NCBI RefSeq assembly: GCF_025919725.1
Contig: NZ_CP081495.1
Span: forward strand, 868,001 to 932,000
Length of the DNA: 64,000 bases
From: Flavobacterium agricola
GTDB lineage: Bacteria > Bacteroidota > Bacteroidia > Flavobacteriales > Flavobacteriaceae
Direction: 5' to 3'
A program made the translations under genes and the position numbers. This document shows positions 26,384 to 34,801 of this stretch, in pieces; the first letter of the stretch is position 1, and each line of letters begins with the position of its first letter. The notes under the pieces are model-generated. The model did not search any database. It was not told the DNA's origin and worked only from the letters and a program-made list of their open reading frames with translations.

Positions 26384-26857
26384 TTATTTTTCTAGCATAT
26401 TGTAAACGTCTTGATACAAAGCACCGTCTGACAAAATAGCGCCTTGCTGAATAACTTTAAAAATATCTAAGTTACGTTCGTCATCAAAAACTTTGTTTCC
26501 ACGATGAATTTCAACAAATTCAGTAAACAAATGATCGCCCAACCATTCCAATCCTGCTTTTGTTAAAAAATCAACATCCGGAACTAATGCTTTTATAATG
26601 ATGGTGCTCATGTAAACTTCGGTACATTCAAACAAAAAAATATAATTTTTAGCAAAATGTTCTAAATATTTAGCATTTGTTAAAACTCCTTCCCAGATTA
26701 AATCTGAAAAAACATCCAATTCTTGTTCGGCAACTTCTGGGCTATTTTTTTTTATAGCATCCCATTCGTTTTTATCTATTTGTTGAGAAGCTAAAAAATT
26801 AGAAAACTCCTGATTTAGCTCTTCAAATTGTTCTTTTGTGAGTCTGGTATATTTCAT
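26384..26857 (-). CDS. DUF6495 family protein
   Basis: 157 aa from the start at 26857 (MKYTRLTKEQFEELNQEF); the frame is open a little further upstream, but that extension is Cys/Phe-rich and runs toward the rplI terminator. The protein is acidic, helical, without signal or membrane segment, with FSDLIWEGVLTNAKYLEHFA in the middle. I recognise it as a small conserved Flavobacteriaceae family (DUF6495) of unknown function. It follows the ribosomal operon terminator and precedes ligA. Confidence 0.7.
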   Translation of the reverse strand: MKYTRLTKEQFEELNQEFSNFLASQQIDKNEWDAIKKNSPEVAEQELDVFSDLIWEGVLTNAKYLEHFAKNYIFLFECTEVYMSTIIIKALVPDVDFLTKAGLEWLGDHLFTEFVEIHRGNKVFDDERNLDIFKVIQQGAILSDGALYQDVYNMLEK

Positions 26858-26898
26858 TAATGAAAAATTTTTACAAAGATACAATGTATCTATAAATA

Positions 26899-26929
26899 AA
26901 AAAACCTTCTCGATAAGAGAAGGTTTTAT
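26899..26929 (-). terminator. terminator of the rpsF-rpsR-rplI operon
   Basis: Perfect 11-bp stem (26901-26911 with 26917-26927), loop GATAA, followed by U on the minus strand; 23 bp after the rplI stop. Confidence 0.85.
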
Positions 26930-26949
26930 TTTGTATAACTACATAAAAA

Positions 26950-27393
26950 TTAAGCTTGTTCAGCAATAATTTCGTATGGTAATTCAACAATAACATTACG
27001 GTGTAAACGAACAGTAGCATTGTATTTACCGATACGTTTGATAACACCAGAAGTGATATATTTTCTTTCGATTGCATGACCGTTAGCTTCTAAAGCTTCA
27101 GCAATGTTAGCATTAGTAATAGAACCGAATAATTTTTCACCTCCTGCTTTAGCAGTAATTTTAATATCTAAAGCTTTAATAGCTTCTGCAATTGCAGTAG
27201 CATCAGCAATAACTTTAGCTTCTTTGTGCGCTTTTTGCTTTAAGTTTTCAGCTAAAACTTTTTTAGCTGAAGGTGTTGCTAAAATAGCAAATCCTTGAGG
27301 GATTAAGTAGTTACGACCGTATCCTGGTTTAACAGTAACTACATCATCTTTAAAACCTAAGTTTTGAACGTCTTGTTTTAAGATAATTTCCAT
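26950..27393 (-). CDS. rplI: 50S ribosomal protein L9
   Basis: 147 aa from the ATG at 27393 (MEIILKQDVQNLGFKDD). The frame is open upstream, but that extension does not belong to L9. The N-terminal domain with VKPGYGRNYLIPQGFA and the long linker helix are textbook L9. Last gene of the three-gene ribosomal operon. Confidence 0.96.
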   Translation of the reverse strand: MEIILKQDVQNLGFKDDVVTVKPGYGRNYLIPQGFAILATPSAKKVLAENLKQKAHKEAKVIADATAIAEAIKALDIKITAKAGGEKLFGSITNANIAEALEANGHAIERKYITSGVIKRIGKYNATVRLHRNVIVELPYEIIAEQA

Positions 27394-27456
27394 GTTGATG
27401 TCCTTTTTAGTGTAGAAGTTAGGTTTAAAAAAAACCAACAACTAAATTTTAATAGA

Positions 27457-27753
27457 TTATTTTAATAAATCTGCCACATATGGCATTAACGCTAAGTGAC
27501 GTGCTCTTTTAACAGCAACAGAAACTTTACGTTGGTACTTTAATGATGTACCTGTTAAACGACGAGGTAAAATTTTACCTTGCTCGTTAACGAATTTTAA
27601 TAAGAAATCAGCATCTTTATAATCGATGTATTTGATTCCTGATTTTTTGAAACGGCAATATTTCTTTGCTTTGTTTGTTTCAATGTTTAAAGGCGTTAAA
27701 TATCTAATATCTCCGTCTTTTTTACCTTTTGCAGATTGCTCAATTGATGACAT
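27457..27753 (-). CDS. rpsR: 30S ribosomal protein S18
   Basis: 98 aa. KYCRFKKSGIKYIDYKDADFLLKFVNEQGKILPRRLTGTSLKYQRKVSVAVKRARHLALMPY is the S18 core, in short runs CRFKKSG, ILPRRLTG and AVKRARHLAL. It binds S6 on the small subunit platform; the S6 gene is 5 bp upstream. The N-terminus is slightly extended, as usual in Bacteroidota. Confidence 0.96.
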   Translation of the reverse strand: MSSIEQSAKGKKDGDIRYLTPLNIETNKAKKYCRFKKSGIKYIDYKDADFLLKFVNEQGKILPRRLTGTSLKYQRKVSVAVKRARHLALMPYVADLLK

Positions 27754-27758
27754 GATAA

Positions 27759-28100
27759 TTACGCTTTTTTAGTTTTTAATTTCTCTCTTCTTCTTTCAGC
27801 CCAAGCAATAGCGTCTTTGTCTAATGCTACAGTTAAGAAACGCATAACGCGCTCGTCGCGACGGAATTCAGTTTCTAAATTGATAAGCGCATCTCCTGGC
27901 GCTTTGAACTCAAATAAGTGATAAAAACCACTTTTTTTGTGTTGAATTTCGTAAGCTAATTTTTTTAAGCCCCAATCTTCTTTAGATACCATTTGAGCCC
28001 CTTTAGAAGCAAGAAATTCTTCGAATTTTGCTACTGTTTCCTTTACCTGAGTTTCAGATAAAACGGGATTCAAAATGAAAACAGTTTCATAATGATTCAT
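27759..28100 (-). CDS. rpsF: 30S ribosomal protein S6
   Basis: 113 aa. HYETVFILNPVLSE at the N-terminus, the GLKKLAYEIQHKKSGFYHLFEF centre and RVMRFLTVALDKDA are clear S6 signatures. First gene of rpsF-rpsR-rplI. A TATATTTG box (28135-28142, minus) lies about 35 bp upstream. I did not see a convincing S6:S18 leader structure in the 35-nt untranslated region. Confidence 0.96.
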   Translation of the reverse strand: MNHYETVFILNPVLSETQVKETVAKFEEFLASKGAQMVSKEDWGLKKLAYEIQHKKSGFYHLFEFKAPGDALINLETEFRRDERVMRFLTVALDKDAIAWAERRREKLKTKKA

Positions 28101-28134
28101 AATACTAAACTTTTAATGTTTTTATAATCGGGTG

Positions 28135-28142
28135 CAAATATA
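28135..28142 (-). promoter_or_regulatory. candidate -7 box of the rpsF operon
   Basis: TATATTTG on the minus strand, exact TAnnTTTG match. A TTG further upstream is at 32 nt, too far for a normal -33, so only the -7 part is well supported. Confidence 0.4.
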
Positions 28143-28276
28143 AAGCTTTTTTCTAAGTATTAAAATTTTTCGCACAATAAATCGTTGTAAAAATTATTTT
28201 CTTAAAAACATACTAAAGTACTACGTTTTTTGTTTATATTGTATTGATATTATTACTATTAACAAACCCATTCACC

Positions 28277-28975
28277 ATGAAAATTAACTGTATTGTTGTT
28301 GATGACAGTAATGTTCAGCGACAAACCATAGTACGCCTAGTAAACGACAATCCTAATTTAACGTTAATTGGGGAGTTTTCTAACGCGTTAGAAGCCAAGA
28401 ACTGCATCTCAAACCAAGATGTACATTTGGTGTTTTTAGATATTGAAATGCCAATTATTAATGGTTTTGATTTATTAGACGGATTAAAAGTAAAACCACA
28501 AGTTATTTTTATTACCTCTAAAGCAGAGTATGCTGTTAAAGCTTTTGATTATTCGGCAACAGATTATTTACAAAAACCTTTTAGCAGAGAGCGTTTTAAC
28601 CAAGCGGTTAAAAAAGCTTTGGGCTTAATATCGTTAAGTAAAGAAAATTCTGACGAGGAGAATCCTTTTATATTTATTAAAAGTAATTTAAAGAAACTAA
28701 AACTTTACATTTCTAGAATTAAATGGATTGAAGCTTATGGCGATTATGTAAAAATTATTACAGATACTGAAAATCATTTGGTTTTAGCTACTATGAAATC
28801 ATTTGAACAAGAATTGCCTAATGAAAAGTTTATTCGTGTACATAAATCATTTATTGTAAACGTAGATAAAATAGACAAGTTTAATAGCAAATTTGCAGAG
28901 ATTGGCGCATCTAAAATTCCGTTAAGCCGTAATAAAAAAGACGAGCTTTTTAGATTTATAGAAAACCTATCTTAA
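28277..28975 (+). CDS. LytTR-family response regulator
   Basis: 232 aa from the ATG at 28277 (MKINCIVVDDSN); an earlier ATG at 28244 would add eleven hydrophobic residues to the usual receiver start. The receiver domain (about residues 1-118) has the Asp9/Asp10 pair, phospho-acceptor Asp55 in VFLDIEMPI and the conserved Lys in FITSKAEY. The LytTR DNA-binding domain (about 135-230) has the IKWIEAYGDYVKI and KSFIVNVDKI motifs. No histidine kinase is adjacent, so its partner is elsewhere. Its stop shares TTAA with the convergent priA stop. Confidence 0.9.
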   Translation: MKINCIVVDDSNVQRQTIVRLVNDNPNLTLIGEFSNALEAKNCISNQDVHLVFLDIEMPIINGFDLLDGLKVKPQVIFITSKAEYAVKAFDYSATDYLQKPFSRERFNQAVKKALGLISLSKENSDEENPFIFIKSNLKKLKLYISRIKWIEAYGDYVKIITDTENHLVLATMKSFEQELPNEKFIRVHKSFIVNVDKIDKFNSKFAEIGASKIPLSRNKKDELFRFIENLS

Positions 28976-31425
28976 TAAAAATCTACATTTAAGCTGATTT
29001 TTATACTTCGATATTCGGAAATGCTATCAAAACTTTGCAAGGTACGTTGCAAAGTTTTTTTTGTGTTGCCTAAATGCTCTTTATTTGAAATTTTAAAAAG
29101 AATGGTACGTATGTACTCATTTTTAATTTTATTAACCGCAGGTTCTTCAGGTCCTAATATTTGAAAATTCGGAAACTGCTGCATTAAAGCATTGTACAAC
29201 CAAAACGAGCCCGATTTAAGCTTTTGCACATCTTTATGCTTTAAGGTTATTTTAATTAGCCTATAAAATGGTGGATATTTAAAGTTAGATCGCTCGTACA
29301 GCTGTTCTTTATACATGCCCAAATAGTCATTATTACAAACTTGCTGAATAACATTATGGTAAGGATTATAGGTTTGTATCATTACCAAACCTTTTTTATC
29401 GGCACGTCCTGCCCTACCTGCAACCTGAACCAATAACTGAAAAGCGCGCTCGTGCGATCTGAAATCTGGAATATGTAGCATATTGTCTGCATTAGGCACA
29501 CAAACCAAAGTTACATTATCAAAATGCAAACCTTTAGCTAACATTTGGGTACCAACTAAAACATCAATTTCTTTATTTTTAAATTGATCTAACATTTTCT
29601 CGAATGCATTTTTACCTCGTGTTGTATCTTGATCCATACGAGCAATTTTAATGTTCGGAAAAAATTCAAGCAATTCAGATTCGATTTGCTCGGTACCAAA
29701 ACCTTTAGTATTTACATCGGTTGCATGGCATTTTACACAGCGTTTAACAAACGATTCGGTATGTCCGCAGTAATTACATCTTAAATTACCCGAAAACTTA
29801 TAATACGTTAAGCTTACATCGCAGTTTACGCAATGCGGCACATTGCCACAAGCATTACATTCTACATACGGCGAATAACCACGGCGATTTTGCAAAACAA
29901 TAACCTGTTCGCCTAAAGCCAATTTATCACGAATGGCATCAATCATTTTATCACTAAAATGACCAATCATTTGCTTGCGTTTGTATTTTTCAGTTAAGTC
30001 AATCAGTTCAATATCAGGCAAAACAACATTGTTAAAACGTTTAGTTAACTCAACCTTTCCGTATTTTTTTTGCACGGTATTGTAATACGTTTCTAAACTT
30101 GGCGTTGCCGAACCTAACAAAACTTTTGCCTGGTGAATATGAGCCAACATAATAGCCGTATCGCGCGCGTGATAACGCGGCGCAGGATCAAATTGTTTAT
30201 AGGTTTGCTCGTGTTCTTCGTCAATCACTATCAACCCTAAATTAGAAAAAGGTAAAAATATAGCTGAACGCGCGCCAATAACAACTTTAGCTTTTGGAGA
30301 TTGTTCTAAAACTTGCTGCCAAACTTCGGCCCTTTCGTTATTGGAATATTTGGAATGATATACCGCAACATCGTTACCGAAATAAGCAGTTAAACGGCTA
30401 ACCAATTGCGTGGTTAAAGCAATTTCGGGCAACAAAAATAAAATTTGTTTATTTTGAGCAAGATATTGTTCGATTAACTTGATGTAAATTTCGGTTTTAC
30501 CCGATGCAGTTACACCGTGCAATAAAGTTGTTGTATGATCTGAAAACGATTCTTGAATTTGATTCAACGCAATGGTTTGTGCTTTAGACAAATTAATTTG
30601 GGTTTGAACTGCAGCATCAAAAACAACACGGTCTTGATTTTCAAAATATTCTTCGAATATATTTTTGGTTACCATGGTACGCAAAACCGCGCTTGACGTT
30701 TGACTTTTTTCTATTAAATCTTTAGCTAAAACTTGTTTGTTGGTTGCAATTAATTGATAATAAGCCAAAACCAATTGGCGCTGTTTTTCTGAACGATTAA
30801 GCATGGCTAACAAATTAGCTAATCCGGCTTTATCGTTGGCAAATTCAGCTGCCAATTGAATATATTTAAGTTGTTTAGGCTTGTATTTTTCTACCACGGT
30901 TTCGGCCAGCGTAATAACTTGCTTTTCTAAAAGCGATTGAACGGGTTTAAAAACATCTTTTTTATTTAAAATTTGCTGAATTTCTGTAATTTTTAAAGAT
31001 GCTTGTTGTTCTAACGCTTGAACAATTAGATATTCGTTATCGGTTAAATTTTCGATCGAAATTTGTTCTTCTGCATTTATTTGCACCACAGTTTCGCTTT
31101 GTAATAAAAAAACAGATGGTACTGCGGCTGTAAAAACATCGCCAATATTACACATATAATACGCGGCAATAAATTGCCAAAGTTGCAATTGCTGTGGGGT
31201 TACAAGCGGTTTCTCGTCAAGAATTAAAAAAATATCTTTTGCCTCATATTTTTGTAGTGCGTTTTGATGCTTGGCCGTTACCAAAGCGGTGTAATATTTA
31301 TTTTTACCAAACGGAACCATAACGCGAAAGCCGGAATCTAAAAATTCAAATTCTGCTAAAGTTACTTGATATGTAAATGTTTGTGGTAAAGATAAAGGAA
31401 TGATTACATCTATAAAAAACGACAT
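28972..31425 (-). CDS. priA: primosomal protein N' (PriA replication-restart helicase)
   Basis: 817 aa from the ATG at 31425 (MSFFIDVIIPLSLPQTFTYQV, the canonical PriA N-terminus). The frame remains open upstream into the previous gene's terminator, but that stretch is not PriA. Helicase motif I HGVTASGKTEIY, DEEHEQTYKQ, the eight-cysteine zinc region (CNACGNVPHCVNC and CNYCGH...CVKC) and QVAGRAGR are present. It reloads the replisome at stalled forks. Confidence 0.95.
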   Translation of the reverse strand: MSFFIDVIIPLSLPQTFTYQVTLAEFEFLDSGFRVMVPFGKNKYYTALVTAKHQNALQKYEAKDIFLILDEKPLVTPQQLQLWQFIAAYYMCNIGDVFTAAVPSVFLLQSETVVQINAEEQISIENLTDNEYLIVQALEQQASLKITEIQQILNKKDVFKPVQSLLEKQVITLAETVVEKYKPKQLKYIQLAAEFANDKAGLANLLAMLNRSEKQRQLVLAYYQLIATNKQVLAKDLIEKSQTSSAVLRTMVTKNIFEEYFENQDRVVFDAAVQTQINLSKAQTIALNQIQESFSDHTTTLLHGVTASGKTEIYIKLIEQYLAQNKQILFLLPEIALTTQLVSRLTAYFGNDVAVYHSKYSNNERAEVWQQVLEQSPKAKVVIGARSAIFLPFSNLGLIVIDEEHEQTYKQFDPAPRYHARDTAIMLAHIHQAKVLLGSATPSLETYYNTVQKKYGKVELTKRFNNVVLPDIELIDLTEKYKRKQMIGHFSDKMIDAIRDKLALGEQVIVLQNRRGYSPYVECNACGNVPHCVNCDVSLTYYKFSGNLRCNYCGHTESFVKRCVKCHATDVNTKGFGTEQIESELLEFFPNIKIARMDQDTTRGKNAFEKMLDQFKNKEIDVLVGTQMLAKGLHFDNVTLVCVPNADNMLHIPDFRSHERAFQLLVQVAGRAGRADKKGLVMIQTYNPYHNVIQQVCNNDYLGMYKEQLYERSNFKYPPFYRLIKITLKHKDVQKLKSGSFWLYNALMQQFPNFQILGPEEPAVNKIKNEYIRTILFKISNKEHLGNTKKTLQRTLQSFDSISEYRSIKISLNVDFY

Positions 31426-31454
31426 GAGGCAATTGTATTTATACAAATATCGTA

Positions 31455-31500
31455 GAAAAAAAAAACACTTCCTAATTAAGTTAGAAAGTGTTTTTTTTAT
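31455..31500 (-). terminator. terminator of the DUF2147 gene
   Basis: Long stem (31458-31475 with 31481-31498, one G-U pair on the minus strand), loop TTAAG, U-rich end; 13 bp after the DUF2147 stop and before the priA start. Confidence 0.8.
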
Positions 31501-31510
31501 GTTTACTTGC

Positions 31511-31945
31511 TTATTTAACGCGTGTCCAATATTGCGTACGGCCAGCGAATGACATACCAATATATCCGCGAACATCAAGCTTATCTGCGTTATCTTTATT
31601 TAGTTTTATGATGCAGCTGTATTCTTTACCATTGGTTGGATCTAAAATTTTTCCGCCAGAATATTCGGCCCCATCTTTATCCATATTTTTAATAATGGTT
31701 AATCCTTCTAGCTTTTTACCTTTATCTGCACCTTTACATTCGGTACAAACGTTATTTTTTTTAGCCGGATTTAAAACTTCAATAATTTTACCTTGTAGCT
31801 TACCATTTACTTCGGTAATTTCTACAATAGATTTTGCTTCGCCCGTTTTATCATCAAATGTTTTCCATTTTCCTGCAACAGATTGTGCAAAACCAACAGC
31901 TGTGCAAGCAACTGCAAACGTTAAGGTTACTAATAATTTTTTCAT
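31511..31945 (-). CDS. DUF2147 secreted protein
   Basis: 144 aa. Signal peptide at residues 1-20 (GFAQ), then the DUF2147 pattern: SVAGKWKTFDDKTGEAKSIVEI at the start, VLNPAKKNNVCTECKGADKGKKLEGL in the middle (a CxxC pair), GGKILDPTNGKEYSCIIKL and a final RGYIGMSFAGRTQYW. Small periplasmic beta-barrel-like protein of unknown role, widespread in Bacteroidota and Proteobacteria. It is 21 bp downstream of the YihY gene, likely one transcript. Confidence 0.85.
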   Translation of the reverse strand: MKKLLVTLTFAVACTAVGFAQSVAGKWKTFDDKTGEAKSIVEITEVNGKLQGKIIEVLNPAKKNNVCTECKGADKGKKLEGLTIIKNMDKDGAEYSGGKILDPTNGKEYSCIIKLNKDNADKLDVRGYIGMSFAGRTQYWTRVK

Positions 31946-31966
31946 AGTTTTAGTTTGTTTGTTAAT

Positions 31967-32911
31967 TTACGAATCTAATTTTGTGGTTTGTTTAGAAATA
32001 CGATAACTATTAATAGATGCATTTACCTCAAAACCTAATAGGATAATAATACTAATAATCCAAATATATATCATTAATACTAATATTGCACCTATTGAAC
32101 CATAAAATTCATTATATCTTGCAAATTTTGTTACATAAATACCAAAACCATAAGAACCTAAAACCATTAATGCTGTTGAAAATAACGAACCTGCGTTAAA
32201 AAACGGCAAATATTTGGTATGCTTGGTTCCGAATTTTAAAATTAATGAGTTTACAACCAAAATTAAAAACAGCAAAATTGAATAACGCGAAACTTGAATT
32301 ACATACAATTCATCTATTGGGATAGATTCTGAAAAATGATGCACAAAATATTCGGTTACTACAATTGCAGCTACTGCCACAATTAAAATAGCACTGATAA
32401 CCAATGACAAAACAACCGCAACAAAATATTGCCTTAAGAACGACCGATTAGAACTTAACTGACTAATATGATATGAGGATTGAAATCCACCCAAAATGGC
32501 ATTAATACCATTTGCCATTAAAATAATTGACAGAAAAAATCCGGACGAAATTAAACTGCGATGGCTGTTGTTTAAAATATCTTTTATTACACCTTCAATT
32601 GCACCAAAGGTGGTTGGCGGAACATTATCGGCAATAAAATCTAAAAAGTTTTGCTGAAAACCTTCCAAAGGCACAAAAGGCAATAAGTTTAAAATAAATA
32701 AAATAAACGGAAACATAGCCATAAAGAAACTAAAAGCTACAGATCCAGCCCGATATGAAAAGGCACCCCTAAAAATTCCGGTTAAATAGATTTGAAAAAA
32801 ACGATAAATAGAAAGCCCTTTTAGCCCAGGAAAATAAATAGAATTTAGAAAGCGAATTGCTTTTCTGACCCAAGTGTATTTTAAGATTTTTCTATTTTTA
32901 TTTTCAAACAT
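31967..32911 (-). CDS. YihY/BrkB family inner membrane protein
   Basis: 314 aa with about six transmembrane segments. The RAGSVAFSFFMAMFPFILFILNLLPF stretch (about residues 55-80) and the later GSIGAILVLMIYIWIISIIILLGFEVNA are family landmarks, given here as pieces VAFSFFMAMFPF and LMIYIWIISIIILLG. The family was once called ribonuclease BN by mistake; function remains uncertain, possibly transport. It lies 3 bp after nadC on the same strand. Confidence 0.88.
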   Translation of the reverse strand: MFENKNRKILKYTWVRKAIRFLNSIYFPGLKGLSIYRFFQIYLTGIFRGAFSYRAGSVAFSFFMAMFPFILFILNLLPFVPLEGFQQNFLDFIADNVPPTTFGAIEGVIKDILNNSHRSLISSGFFLSIILMANGINAILGGFQSSYHISQLSSNRSFLRQYFVAVVLSLVISAILIVAVAAIVVTEYFVHHFSESIPIDELYVIQVSRYSILLFLILVVNSLILKFGTKHTKYLPFFNAGSLFSTALMVLGSYGFGIYVTKFARYNEFYGSIGAILVLMIYIWIISIIILLGFEVNASINSYRISKQTTKLDS

Positions 32912-32914
32912 TAT

Positions 32915-33772
32915 TTACATTGCTTTTAAACTAAAATCCATATTAGAAACCGAATGCGTTAAAGCACCGCTGGAAATGTAATTAACCCCACATAAGGCAT
33001 AATCACGAATTGTTGTTTCGTTTATTCCTCCAGAAGATTCGGTTGCACAATAATCTCCTATTAAATGTACTGCTTTTTTGGTATCTTCAACACTAAAGTT
33101 ATCAATTAGAATTCTGAAAATACCCGTATGCGTCATAATTTCTGCAATTTCATCAAGGCTTCTAGCTTCAACTACAATTTTAAGATCTTTATTGTTGGCT
33201 GCTAAATATTTTTTTGTTTTGTTTATTGCAGCAGAAACCCCACCGGCAAAATCAATATGATTGTCTTTTAACATAATCATATCGTACAAACCGAAACGAT
33301 GGTTTTCGCCACCACCAATTTTTACTGCCCATTTTTCTAAAGCACGAATTCCAGGAGTTGTTTTACGCGTATCTAAAATTTGAGTTCCAGTTCCTTGTAG
33401 TAACTGCACGTATTTATTTGTTTTAGTTGCTACAGCGCTCATGCGTTGTATTACATTTAAAACTAATCGTTCGGCTTTTAATATGGATAAAGAAGATCCT
33501 TCCACTGTTAAAATAACATCACCATATTGTACTTTTTCGCCGTCTTTTTTAAAAATGTTAACTTTTAGAGTAGGATCAACTTTTGCAAATGTAATTTTTG
33601 CAAATTCAACTCCTGCAACTACCCCATTATCCTTACAAATTAGCTGCGCTTTGCCTATTTCATCAGCAGGAATGCAGGCTAAAGAAGAATGATCTCCGTC
33701 ACCAACATCTTCTCTTAAAGCGTTTTCTATTATTATATCTAGCTCTTTATCAAGGGTTTTAAACCAATCCAT
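32915..33772 (-). CDS. nadC: nicotinate-nucleotide pyrophosphorylase (quinolinate phosphoribosyltransferase)
   Basis: 285 aa. DTRKTTPGIRALEKWAV (about residues 137-153), GGGENHRFGLYDMIMLKDNHI and the final ESSGGINETTIRDYA, SSGALTHS motifs define NadC. It converts quinolinate and PRPP to nicotinate mononucleotide in de novo NAD synthesis. First gene of a nadC-yihY-DUF2147 unit; its start is 191 bp from the divergent surface-protein gene. Confidence 0.95.
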   Translation of the reverse strand: MDWFKTLDKELDIIIENALREDVGDGDHSSLACIPADEIGKAQLICKDNGVVAGVEFAKITFAKVDPTLKVNIFKKDGEKVQYGDVILTVEGSSLSILKAERLVLNVIQRMSAVATKTNKYVQLLQGTGTQILDTRKTTPGIRALEKWAVKIGGGENHRFGLYDMIMLKDNHIDFAGGVSAAINKTKKYLAANNKDLKIVVEARSLDEIAEIMTHTGIFRILIDNFSVEDTKKAVHLIGDYCATESSGGINETTIRDYALCGVNYISSGALTHSVSNMDFSLKAM

Positions 33773-33870
33773 TTATTTTATGTTTTATATTTTTAACATT
33801 TCAAATATACAATTATTCACAATACGACAATTACAATCTTATTTTGATTAAGAGAATGCTATTAATAGCT

Positions 33871-33916
33871 TAAGTATTACAAAAAAATGATAAAAATCAT
33901 TTTTTTGTAATACTTA
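33871..33916. promoter_or_regulatory. perfect 21-bp-arm palindrome upstream of the surface-protein pair
   Basis: Arms 33871-33891 and 33896-33916 are exact reverse complements around AAAA. It lies in a divergent intergenic region (nadC leftward, surface protein rightward), so no gene needs a terminator here. It overlaps the -33 of the rightward promoter. Operator or transcript-leader structure are both possible. Confidence 0.6.
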
Positions 33917-33937
33917 TCGTAATAATTATTAATTTAG
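33904..33937 (+). promoter_or_regulatory. promoter of the two-gene surface-protein operon
   Basis: TTTG (33904-33907), 22-nt spacer, TAATTTAG (33930-33937), one mismatch from TAnnTTTG. A start about 6 nt on would leave a leader near 20 nt. Confidence 0.45.
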
Positions 33938-33963
33938 CACCCAATAAAAGGGAAAATAAAATT

Positions 33964-34791
33964 ATGAAAAAGTTCTTTGGAACGCTTGTTGCACTATATT
34001 GGGGAATAGGTGCAATGGCTCAAGTTGGAATCAATACTACGACTCCAGATCAATCTTCAATTCTTGACATTAGTTCGTCAAATAGCGGTATTTTAATACC
34101 TCAGATTTATCTTACAGATTTGTTTGATAAAAGTACGATAAAAAACGGTAATCCCAAAAAAAGTTTGTTAATTTTTAATACAAATTCAACTCTTAAACAA
34201 GGAGACGGATATTATTATTGGGATGGCTCAATGTGGGTTAAAATGCTAAACACAGGTGATGCAGGTGCTTACACTGCAGATAACGGAATTACCATGAAAG
34301 GTACCGAAGTTGTTTTAGGCGGAAATATTAATCAAGATACAAATCTAAATATTACAGACGGTGGATCATTAGCTATTTCTGGTTTACCAAAAAATGGTGT
34401 ACAACAAAACAACGAAACTTTAATAGCTTTAGACGCAAACAATGTTATGAAAGCTTTAAAAGCTGCCATGCCTAAGTTTTTTTACATGCCTTCTATTGTT
34501 GTACCGACACACGCTGATTATGTACCAACAGGAGAAACATTAGGTAAAATAGATTTATATAGTAAATATCAATCTCAGTTCGGAGCTCCAAAAGCAAAAA
34601 ATGCTTCGGCTACAACAAGCTTACCGGTTTTAGCTAAAAATGAATTAGATTATTACATTACTTGGTACGACGAAAATGTTTTTACAAATGTTCAGGTTGA
34701 TAACAATGGTGTTTTAACCTATAGCATTAAATCAAATGCTGATGTTACCGCATCCTCATTCATGAATATTGTATTTGCAGTAAAACCTTAA
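33964..34791 (+). CDS. secreted tail-fibre-like surface protein, 275 aa
   Basis: Signal peptide at residues 1-19 (GAMA/Q). The mature start VGINTTTPDQSSILDISSSNSGILIPQ is a motif common in Bacteroidota secreted proteins with phage tail-fibre or collar-like repeats (short form VGINTTTPD..LDI). A YYYWDGSMWVKM segment follows near residue 90, then a beta-rich region with NGITMKG and an unrelated C-terminal domain. There is no clear type IX sorting domain. Exact function unknown. It heads an operon with the GEVED/CshA-like gene 10 bp downstream. Confidence 0.7.
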   Translation: MKKFFGTLVALYWGIGAMAQVGINTTTPDQSSILDISSSNSGILIPQIYLTDLFDKSTIKNGNPKKSLLIFNTNSTLKQGDGYYYWDGSMWVKMLNTGDAGAYTADNGITMKGTEVVLGGNINQDTNLNITDGGSLAISGLPKNGVQQNNETLIALDANNVMKALKAAMPKFFYMPSIVVPTHADYVPTGETLGKIDLYSKYQSQFGAPKAKNASATTSLPVLAKNELDYYITWYDENVFTNVQVDNNGVLTYSIKSNADVTASSFMNIVFAVKP

Positions 34792-34801
34792 ATAATATAC
34801 T

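Noticed and set aside
28101..28135. S6:S18-binding leader in front of rpsF
   Set aside because: The short leader lacks a clear stem with the conserved bulge; I could not support it.
31426..31578. N-terminal extension of PriA up to 31578
   Set aside because: The extension would read through the DUF2147 terminator and part of that gene; the canonical PriA start is at 31425.
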